DNA of 42,727 bases, taken from the NCBI GenBank assembly GCA_028822935.1, contig JAPKCM010000038.1, positions 1-42,727 of the forward strand. Reading direction: 5' to 3'. The translations under genes and the position numbers were made by a program. The notes beneath the pieces are model-generated. The model was given only the letters and a program-made list of their open reading frames with translations. It was not told the origin of the DNA and made no database searches. Every line of letters starts with the position of its first letter. Within the stretch, counting starts at the first letter, position 1. This stretch comes from Akkermansiaceae bacterium (GTDB lineage Bacteria; Verrucomicrobiota; Verrucomicrobiia; Verrucomicrobiales; Akkermansiaceae). Positions 23,969 to 31,698 of this stretch are shown in pieces.

Positions 23969-25738
23969 TTATTTAGTGAGCGCGTCGAGGGTGGCGCGGA
24001 CGTTCCAGCGATGTGCGGCCAGGTGCTGGTGGGCCTCCTGGTAGGTGCAGCGGTGCAGGGTGGTGAGCATGCGGGCGGCACGGGCACGGAGCTTTTCGTT
24101 GGAAGCGTTGAGGTCGATCATGAGGTTGCCCTTCACCTTGCCAAGGCGGATCATGGTGCAGCTGGAGATCAGGTTAAGGGCGAGCTTGGTGGCGGTGCCG
24201 GCCTTGAGCCGGGTGGAGCCGGCGATGAGTTCGGGGCCGGTGGGGAGGTCGATTTCGACATCAGCGGAGGGCCCCTCGCGGTGGCGTGCGGGATTACAGG
24301 TCAGAAGGATGGTTCGGGCGCCGAGAGTGCGAGCCTTTTTCAAGGCGCCGTGGACAAAGGGGGTGTTGCCGGAGGCGGTGATGCCGCAAACAACGTCCTG
24401 ATCGTTCACACCGCGATCGGTGATGGCGATGGAACCGGACGGGGCGCTGTCTTCGGCGCCTTCGACGGCGCGGTGGAGGGCCTCATGGCCGCCGGCGATG
24501 ATTCCCTGAATGAGATCGGGGGAGGCGCTGAAGGTGGGTGGAATCTCGCTGGCATCGAGAACTCCCAGGCGGCCGCTGGTTCCGGCGCCTACGTAAAAAA
24601 GGCGGCCTCCCTTTTTAAGATTTGCGTAAACGAGATCGACGGCGGCTTCGAGCTCAGCCTTGCGGTCGGCAAGGGCGTGGGTGACGGCTTCTTGGTCTTT
24701 GACGAAGAGTGTGACGAGGGCGGGGGTGTCGAGTTCGTCGAGGTGGGCGGAAGCGGGGTTGGCCTGTTCTGTCTCGGCGGTGGCGAGGTCCTCGGTGCGG
24801 TCGGCTGCTGGCTCGTTCGTGGCAGGTTCCGAGGTGGTGAGGGTTCCCTTGGAGGCGATGAAGGCTGCGCCGTGGGCTCCCGAGCGGCCGCAAATCTCGA
24901 CCTCGGCGTCGGGTGTGTGGCAGGCGAGGTGTTTCTTGAAGAGGTCGACGTACTTGGGCTGATGGGCAAAAACGCTACCCAGCAGGCAGATTGGGGGATG
25001 CTTGAAGTCGAGCCTGCTGGCCACCACTCCAGCGTATTCGGCGAGGCGGCGGGCACAGACGTCGAGGATGATATCAATCTTGGAGCCGGGGACTTCGGCG
25101 GCCTCGAAGACGAGGGGGGCGAGCTTGCCGATCGCAGACTTATCGGCTTCTTGAGCCCAGAGAACAAGGTCGTTGAGGGAGTTGAGACCGAGTTCGCATA
25201 AAAAGGATTGAGCGAGAGGATGGGTACGATTTTCGACATCATACATACGAAGGCAGTGGCGCAGTCCGTGAACCGCGATGTCGAAGCCGCTGCCGCGATC
25301 GCCGAGGAGTTGGCCCCAGCCGCCGGCTTTCTCGATTTTACCATTGCGGCGGCCATGGACGGCGGATCCAGTGCCGGAGATGACGATGATGCCGTCCTGA
25401 TCGCCGAAGGCGGCCGCTAGGCCACTTTCGCGGTCTCCGCCGGTGGCGATTTCGGCGTCGGGCCAAATGGTGGCGCCGAGGGTGGCGAGTTCGTCGGCCC
25501 CGGCAACCGTCGCGCAGCCGGCGAGAAAGATGCCGACGTGAGTGGCCTGGGAGGGAAGAGAACGCAGGAGGGTTTTGAGATCTGCTTGCTCAATGAGCCG
25601 GTAGTTGGCGGCAGGGAGGCGACCTCGGTCGAGGAGGGTGGATTGACCGTCGGGGGAGATCTGGAGGTAGACCCAGTCGGTCTTGGTGCCGCCGCCTTCG
25701 ATGCCGAGGATGTAGTTCGTTGCAGGAGCGAAAGCCAT
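23969..25738 (-). CDS. Fused BadF-type amino-sugar kinase and N-acetylmuramic acid 6-phosphate etherase
   Basis: A 589-residue bifunctional protein. Residues 1 to about 305 form a BadF/BadG-type (ASKHA) kinase: phosphate loop GIEGGGTKTD (12-21), a central DQDGIIVISGTGSAV and GGWGQLLGDRGSG. Kinases of this type phosphorylate GlcNAc and, in the MurK group, MurNAc. An acidic Ala/Glu/Thr-rich linker (about 306-340) leads to a complete MurQ etherase: SIS fold with GAGTSGRLGVLDASE, then E398 (SEIPPTF) and E429 (VEGAEDS). Their 31-residue spacing equals that of E. coli MurQ Glu83 and Glu114. The C-terminal helical tail (HRCTYQEAHQHLAAH) is also MurQ-like. MurQ cleaves the lactyl ether of MurNAc-6-phosphate, giving GlcNAc-6-phosphate and D-lactate. 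The fusion would couple phosphorylation and ether cleavage in cell-wall sugar recycling. The large antisense frame at 24011-25201 is a shadow. Confidence 0.93.
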   Translation of the reverse strand: MAFAPATNYILGIEGGGTKTDWVYLQISPDGQSTLLDRGRLPAANYRLIEQADLKTLLRSLPSQATHVGIFLAGCATVAGADELATLGATIWPDAEIATGGDRESGLAAAFGDQDGIIVISGTGSAVHGRRNGKIEKAGGWGQLLGDRGSGFDIAVHGLRHCLRMYDVENRTHPLAQSFLCELGLNSLNDLVLWAQEADKSAIGKLAPLVFEAAEVPGSKIDIILDVCARRLAEYAGVVASRLDFKHPPICLLGSVFAHQPKYVDLFKKHLACHTPDAEVEICGRSGAHGAAFIASKGTLTTSEPATNEPAADRTEDLATAETEQANPASAHLDELDTPALVTLFVKDQEAVTHALADRKAELEAAVDLVYANLKKGGRLFYVGAGTSGRLGVLDASEIPPTFSASPDLIQGIIAGGHEALHRAVEGAEDSAPSGSIAITDRGVNDQDVVCGITASGNTPFVHGALKKARTLGARTILLTCNPARHREGPSADVEIDLPTGPELIAGSTRLKAGTATKLALNLISSCTMIRLGKVKGNLMIDLNASNEKLRARAARMLTTLHRCTYQEAHQHLAAHRWNVRATLDALTK

Positions 25739-26041
25739 CGCCTTAATTATACCGCGATGGGGGGAAAGTGGAAGGTGAAAAATATGCCCAAAAGTAGGCC
25801 TTGCTTATTGGATCGAGACTAGGTTCTTGGCGTCTTAAGGGGCACTTTGTGGCCCTCAAAATGAAGCGCAGGGACTCCTTGCAAAAACGGACGAAATTAA
25901 TGCTCCTGCTTGAACTGCTTCCATTGTAAAATTTCGGAAATGAAGGCCACGATAAAATTTTTGCGGAACCCAGCAAAGCGATCTCACACTCTTTAAGCAA
26001 GACTCAGGACAACCCTCAGGTTAGTTTCCTCTATCATTCCA
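25739..26041. other. Intergenic region between divergent genes
   Basis: A 303-bp gap between the kinase-MurQ gene (-) and the CRTAC/UnbV gene (+), less GC-rich than its neighbours. It should contain two divergent promoters. A minus-strand frame of 85 codons runs through it but has no recognisable content. I see no clear repeats, RNA gene or promoter pair. Confidence 0.4.
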
Positions 26042-29029
26042 ATGAGACTACCCCGTCACTTGCTCTTTCTTTTTTCCACTCTGCTGACCACGGCCATTGC
26101 AGAGCCGATCGTCGTCAAAGACGGATTGATCAAACTGCGGCTCAAAGAAATGGCGCGCGCCGACCGCTTGCCTCATTCTGATCCAAAGGAAATAACCTCC
26201 ACCGGAGTCTCTTTCGTGGAAGACCTCCCCGAATCAGGAGCAGGTGAAGCTTGGCCTGGCGAAAAATTTTCGGAAGCTGCTCTTGCACAATTGTATCGTT
26301 TGATCGAGGCCTCTAACGAGGGAGAGGCTCGGGATCTCCTCGCTCAGGGTTTCCTGAGCTCCGAGCTTGAAGCCAAAGAGAGCGTGGAGAGTCTCGGGCA
26401 AAAAATCTCGCTTCATTCCGGGACACCCGGGAAGGCCATAAGCACGAGCCCTCGTGAATTTATCGCGAGATTACACGGACTTGGGAAACTGAAACTCAAA
26501 GTCATCGGGATTGAAAACCTAACCACGCGTTTCCATGTCGAGGCGAACCGCGAAGGAGCTGAATATTCTGCGACCTGGCTCTGCACTTGGGATGATAAAA
26601 TCACGCCCAAGCTCAAGAAGCTCGAAGTTGAAAAATTCGAAACGGTCCGCTCAAAAGAACGATGGTTTATCGATGCTACCAGCAGCGCGATCGGAACGAA
26701 CCCGCGATTCGAGGCCCAAGTGATGCGGGGTATTGGCTATTGGTCGGAGCGCATCACCCGAATCGGCGACCTCGCCATGACGGGTCATCACGGGATTGCC
26801 GTTGGAGACGTCAATGGCGATGGTTTGGAAGACCTCTACGTCTGCGACGGAGGAAGCCTACCGAATCAACTCTACCTCCAGCAAGCAGATGGCTCGGCGA
26901 AGGAGGTCGCCTCGCAATGGGGCGTGGCGTGGCTGGAGGATTCGCGAAGCGCCCTATTGGTTGATCTCGATAATGACGGTGATCAGGATCTCGTCGTCGC
27001 GACCATTGCCATGATCGCTTTCGCGGAAAACACCGGCCGGGGGAAGTTTGAATTAATGGGCGGATTTCCGGGCGCTCCCTATCCTTTCTCACTGAGTGCG
27101 GCCGACTTCGATTCGGATGGAGACCTCGATATTTACACCTGTGTTTACAGCGCCGGAGATGACTCGGTTTCAGGCAAGCGTGGCTTCGAAGCGACATCAC
27201 CCATTCCATTCAATGATGCGGAGAACGGTGGCCGCAACGTGCTTCTGGCGAACCTTGGTGATTTTCAATTTGGAGAGATCACAAAAGAGGTGGGCTTGGA
27301 GCAAAACAACACGCGGTGGAGTTTTGCGGCATCTTGGGAAGACTTCGACCGTGACGGCGACCCGGATCTCTACGTCGCCAATGATTTCGGAAGAAACTGC
27401 CTCTACCGGAACGACGAAGGACGGTTCGTCGACATCGCCGCCGATACCGGAGCCGAGGACATGGCCGCCGGGATGTCCGTTTCGTGGGGAGATTTTAATC
27501 GAGATGGCGGGGCTGATTTATTGGTTGGGAATATGTTCTCATCGGCCGGCCAGCGGGTGGCCTTGCAAAGGCGCTTGGGCGAAGGCACGAAACGTATGGC
27601 TCGCGGAAACAGCCTCTTAACGGCGAGGGAAGGTGCGTTTGAAGACGTCAGCATGGCAAGCGGCATCACGAATGGCGGCTGGGCCTGGAGCTCGGCCTTT
27701 GCCGATCTCAATAACAACGGTTGGCAGGATCTCGTGGTCGCGAACGGATATCTCAGCAACACGCGCGACGATGACTTGTGAAGTTTTTTCTGGCGACAGG
27801 TCGTGTCGCCCTCCGAAAAAATCGACGATTACGCACGCGGCTGGACCGACTTGATGAAGCTCGTCCGCAACGGACACTCATGGAGTGGCAGTGAACGAAA
27901 TCGTTTTTTTCTCAATGGTGGACAGGGAAGATTTCATGAAATGTCGCACCTCGCCGGACTTGATCAAATCGAAGACGGTCGCGGGCTGGCCCTCGTCGAT
28001 TGGGACCACGATGGCCGAATTGATCTTTGGTATCGGAACCGCAGTGCTCCCCGACTCCGACTCATGTTGAATCGCCGCGAGAGTCCGGTTTCCATCGCAA
28101 TCAAACTGGAGGGAACAACCTCTAACCGCGACGGCATCGGCGCCGTCGTCGAATTGCTGCCCGCCCAAAAGAACAAGAGCTTGGTTCGTTCCGTGAAAGC
28201 GGGGGATCTCTTCCTCTCGCAATCGAGTAAGTGGCTGCACTTCGGCCTGGGGGACGAGACCGGCTACACTCACGCTTCTGTTATTTGGCCCGGCGGTGAA
28301 AAGGAATTCTTCGAGAGGATCGACGGACCAGGCAGGCGCTTCGTCCTGAAACAAGGAAGCGGGCAGGCGGTTTCCGTAGCTCCCCGCGGCGATATCGAGC
28401 TGCCAGCGAAGCCTCTCGCGACAGCTTCACAGAATGATGGTGCCGCCCGGATCATCTTACCTGCCAGAGTTCCGTTTCCTGCGATGACTTATCGAGATCA
28501 AGCCGCCCAGCTGAAGACTCTCGCTGGAGCCGGAAAGCCTCGTCTTGTCATCCTGTGGTCCGGCACATGCGGGCACTGCAAATCAACCCTGAAGGAAGTG
28601 GCCAACAATGCCGCTGCAATCCGTGCCGCAAACCTCGAAGTGCTCGCGCTGAGCGTGGATGGCCTCGCCGGCCCGGCGGCCGATGTTTCCCCGGCTTACG
28701 ATCTCATCGATCAAAGTAAGTTCCCCTTCCCCTGGGGACTCACCGACACCTCTTCGGTTCGCGGTGTTCACAAATTTCAGGCGGCACTTTTTAATGGTAC
28801 TCCAGCCCCCTCGGTTCCACTCGCCATTCTTCTCGATCCCGCTCATGAGGCCGTTGCGATTTACCGTGGCGCATTTTCTATTATCGATGTCCTACAAGAT
28901 TGGCGTGCGGTCGCGAATGTGAGCGAAACCCAACGCCACCATTATGCCCCGCCCATGAGTGGCACTTGGTTCACCAACCCTCTCCCGCAGCGAGACGTGA
29001 AGAAATTGTTTCCAGCGGTGAATCGGTAA
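26042..29029 (+). CDS. CRTAC/ASPIC-UnbV protein with C-terminal thioredoxin fold; in-frame UGA, candidate selenoprotein
   Basis: Two apparent ORFs (26042-27781 and 27803-29029) lie in the same frame and are separated only by TGA at 27779-27781. Read through, they give one 995-residue protein with the UGA at codon 580, in the context RDDDL-U-SFFWRQVV. The product has a signal peptide (LLTTAIA|EPIV), FG-GAP/VCBS calcium-binding repeats (GDVNGDGLEDLYV near 256, then near 307, 354, 434, 483, 555 and 653), an ASPIC/UnbV domain (about 683-785), and a thioredoxin-like domain with CGHC at 843-846. Both sides of the UGA are well-preserved coding sequence with no frameshift. A hairpin fitting a bacterial SECIS follows the UGA. 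Alternatives are a recent nonsense mutation, a sequencing error or ordinary read-through. CRTAC proteins are exported; function in bacteria is largely unknown. Confidence 0.75.
27782..27810 (+). promoter_or_regulatory. Candidate bacterial SECIS hairpin after in-frame UGA
   Basis: Directly 3' of the TGA codon there is a perfect 7-bp stem GGCGACA (27792-27798) / TGTCGCC (27804-27810) with apical loop GGTCG (27799-27803). The loop begins 17 nt after the UGA and starts with G. E. coli fdhF has a GGUC apical loop at nearly the same distance (18 nt after its UGA). No bulged U is present in the stem, unlike in E. coli. The assignment is inference from structure and position. Confidence 0.6.
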
Positions 29030-29129
29030 CTCCCAATCTAATCACCCGGCATCGTCACCACGATGCGCCGCGCATGCGGTTGATTTTGGTGCTCAAAAAG
29101 TAAGAGTCCCTGCCAGGTGCACAAGTGAA

Positions 29130-30005
29130 CTAAGCTTTGCCGATCATCAGCTGGTCGATCAACTTGCTGGTATCCTCGAGCGACTTGTCGCTACCCTCGC
29201 GGGTCGCCCAGCCGTAGAAGCCGGTCTCTTTGAGCGCGACACGCACCTTGTCCCAATCGACATCTCCCTCGCCGAGTCGGCAGAAGCCGTTCTTCTTTCC
29301 CCAGTCTTTGATATCGAGCTTCACGGTGCGTTTGCCGAGCGTGCGGATCCAGTCCTCGGCGGGTGCGAACTTCTGCATGTTGCCAATATCAAAATACGCG
29401 CCGACCCACGGGCTGTTGAACTCGTCGATGTAGTCGCGGAACTTTTCCGGACTCTCACAGAAGCCGTTCCAGACTGTCTCAATCAGGACGCGCACGCCGA
29501 GCTTGGCAGCCATCGGGATGACGAGGCGGATCTGTTCGATCGAGCGGTTCCAAACGTCCTCGTGAGTCTCGTTGGCACCGTTCACTTTGCCGGGCACGAG
29601 CAGGACGGACGAACCGCCGAGGCGGTGGGCACTGACCAGATGGTGCTCGAGATTCTTGCGACCCTTTTCGCGCACGGCGGCATCCGGATCGCTCAAGCGA
29701 ACGCCCCAGTGGCCACCGTTGACGAGGCCGTGAACGCGAATGCTGGTCTTTTCGGCGGCGGCGCGGTAGTCTTCCGCTTTCGCGGGGTTGCCGCTTTCGA
29801 CCCCGTCGAAGCCGAGAAATTTGAGCCGTTCGAAGAAGGCCTCTGGAGTTTCGCCGCCCTTCTGGCCACCTTTCAGAGCTTTAAAAATGCGTCCTTCAAG
29901 CTTGGGGCCGGTCGTTTTCTCCTTTGCGGCAAGGGAAGAGTTTGCGAGGGCCAAGCCAGTGCCGAGGGTGGCACTCTGTTTCAAAAAATTGCGTCGAGTT
30001 TTCAT
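29130..30005 (-). CDS. Tat-exported sugar phosphate isomerase/epimerase-like TIM barrel
   Basis: A 291-residue protein with a twin-arginine signal (MKTRRNFLKQSATLGTGLALANSSLAA) followed by a xylose-isomerase-like TIM barrel. Metal-ligand candidates are Glu in VLIETVWNGFCESPE, Asp in VGAYFDIGNMQ and the later TVKLDIKDWGK and LGEGDVDW segments, which match the E/D/H/E pattern of the AP_endonuc_2/IolE-like group. Members isomerise or epimerise sugars, and some act on 3-keto-glycosides. Export means it cannot use cytoplasmic sugar phosphates, so a periplasmic keto-sugar is the plausible substrate (inference). It lies 197 bp downstream of the propeller/cytochrome operon on the same strand and may belong to the same function. 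Confidence 0.88.
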   Translation of the reverse strand: MKTRRNFLKQSATLGTGLALANSSLAAKEKTTGPKLEGRIFKALKGGQKGGETPEAFFERLKFLGFDGVESGNPAKAEDYRAAAEKTSIRVHGLVNGGHWGVRLSDPDAAVREKGRKNLEHHLVSAHRLGGSSVLLVPGKVNGANETHEDVWNRSIEQIRLVIPMAAKLGVRVLIETVWNGFCESPEKFRDYIDEFNSPWVGAYFDIGNMQKFAPAEDWIRTLGKRTVKLDIKDWGKKNGFCRLGEGDVDWDKVRVALKETGFYGWATREGSDKSLEDTSKLIDQLMIGKA

Positions 30006-30201
30006 GGAAAAACGACTCTAGCGCCTGAGCATCGGATCACGAGACGAAAACCTCAGATTGCGAAGGATTTGATTCTTAGGAATCTACTTTTGGGGTCGGG
30101 TGCTTGAGGAGGTCGTTGAAGGGATCGGAGAGGGGCAAAAAGGAGATGATTGATTCTGTGCCTAGATAATACTGCCCCAAACAAGACGAGAACGACACCA
30201 T

Positions 30202-31698
30202 TCACTTGGGAATGCGATTCAAAGTGTAGTAGGCATTTGGAAATTCCAGCTTCGCGCCGGAAGCAGATTTAATACCAGACGTCCGAAGCTCATGAACAAA
30301 GAGCGCGCGCATGTCTTCGACACGGAAGCGAACCGTCTTGCCATTATCATCCACGGTAATGCCTCTCACCGCATGTTGTTTCGTCAGGATCTCGGCGCTG
30401 CCGTAGGAGGAAGAGTATTTGTAGGTGTAACTGCTGACCGCGAAGGCCGTGTCGCTCAGAGTTGCCGCATCAATCGGGGCGGTGAAGAGTAATTCAAAAC
30501 CATCCGGCTTTGCTCTCATTTCTTGAATCGCAAAAGGAGTGGAACCGGAATAATCAAGGCGCTGAAGACCATAGGATCGATTCCCAAGAGAGGACCAACC
30601 GCGATTGGTCATCCCGACGAAAAGTTGCCCTTCAGGAGAAAAGCACAAACGAATCACGGCCGCCGGAAATCCTCTCATAAAGGGAAAACAAGCACCCTGA
30701 TATTCACCATCCACTTTTTCAAGAAAGACCCGGTTGATCGCGGAGTTCGTAAATTCGCCCACGAGCAACTGCCCATCAAAGGGCCCGAACCTGCCGTCCT
30801 GATCAATGAGCTCAATATCCGTCGCGCTCCGGCCCATCTTGTTATAGGGCAACCAGACGGCGGGGGGCACAAATTCAGGGACACTGGCGAGCGCTTCTGG
30901 ATACGGGACGTTTGCCTTTGGGAAGGAGGCCATCTGAAATGGAGCCCCGGGCATCTTGAGACTTTCCACGGATTCTTGATTTCCATAAAAGACGCCCGGC
31001 CGAAGATGATAAATCGGGGTTGCGGGAATCCACGTTCCTTGCTGATCGGAGAAAAACATCTCGCCGGCAAGATCACGCCCCATCCCGGAAGGAGAACGCA
31101 TTCCCAGCGACTTGGGTTGAAATGCGCCATCCTCCCCGATGGTGCCTCCCCATCCGCGCCACCCGATTTGATTATTGGTGAGAGCCCCCATGCCAAGATT
31201 CAAGGTCACCCAGAGATTATTCGCGCCATCACGCTCCGGCCCATACGCATAGGCATGGTAATTCCCGGAAACATTCCACCCATCGCATTCCGTCAAAAAT
31301 GCATCGGCAGTGCCGTCTCCCTTGGAGTCCTTCAAGCGGGTGATCTCTCCCCGCTGCGAAACCAAGAGATCGTCTCCATCCGCCGTCAGCCCGAGTGGCT
31401 CGTGAAGCCCCGAAGCAAACTTTCGATAAGTAATGTTCTCTTTGTCGGGAGAAAGCGGGCTGTCGATGAGCCAGATTTCACCTTTGCGAATTGCCACCGC
31501 GAGCGATTTTTTGAACCACGCCATCCCGCTCACTTCCATCGTGATGCCGTCACCGGGTTGCCATTCCTTGGATCGCGAATCGCTCGGCGAACTGGCCGAC
31601 ATTAATTCGAAGACCTCATAGGCCGGTGTAGCCTCTTCCGCTGACACGGAAAGAGTGATTGCCGTGATCGTTCCCCAGACTGCTGTTAGAATTTTCAT
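30202..31698 (-). CDS. Secreted beta-propeller protein, partner of five-haem cytochrome
   Basis: A 498-residue exported protein (signal peptide about 20 residues ending LSVSA|EEA). It is built of propeller-like repeats (VSGMAWFKKSLAVAIRKGEIWLI, HEPLGLTADGDDLLVSQRGEI, GPFDGQLLVGEF, RLCFSPEGQLFVGMTNRG) with a C-terminal beta domain (PDGFELLFTAPIDAATLSD). The repeats resemble the soluble quinoprotein/PVC dehydrogenase propellers. Its start overlaps the end of the upstream five-haem cytochrome gene by 4 bases, so the two are translationally coupled. The pair likely forms an extracytoplasmic dehydrogenase: propeller for substrate, cytochrome for electrons. No cofactor-binding residue can be named with confidence; substrate unknown. 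Confidence 0.82.
   Translation of the reverse strand: MKILTAVWGTITAITLSVSAEEATPAYEVFELMSASSPSDSRSKEWQPGDGITMEVSGMAWFKKSLAVAIRKGEIWLIDSPLSPDKENITYRKFASGLHEPLGLTADGDDLLVSQRGEITRLKDSKGDGTADAFLTECDGWNVSGNYHAYAYGPERDGANNLWVTLNLGMGALTNNQIGWRGWGGTIGEDGAFQPKSLGMRSPSGMGRDLAGEMFFSDQQGTWIPATPIYHLRPGVFYGNQESVESLKMPGAPFQMASFPKANVPYPEALASVPEFVPPAVWLPYNKMGRSATDIELIDQDGRFGPFDGQLLVGEFTNSAINRVFLEKVDGEYQGACFPFMRGFPAAVIRLCFSPEGQLFVGMTNRGWSSLGNRSYGLQRLDYSGSTPFAIQEMRAKPDGFELLFTAPIDAATLSDTAFAVSSYTYKYSSSYGSAEILTKQHAVRGITVDDNGKTVRFRVEDMRALFVHELRTSGIKSASGAKLEFPNAYYTLNRIPK

Noticed and set aside
24011-25201. 396-codon plus-strand frame over the kinase-MurQ fusion
   Set aside because: Gly/Val/Ala-rich antisense shadow; the minus-strand gene has complete active sites.
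27803-29029. Independent 408-codon gene starting at GTG 27803
   Set aside because: It is in the same frame as the upstream ORF, begins inside the conserved SFFWRQVV segment and within the hairpin, and has no ribosome-binding site; it is the second part of one gene.
30523-31605. 360-codon plus-strand frame over the propeller gene
   Set aside because: Basic, Pro/His/Arg-rich antisense translation without repeats or signal peptide.
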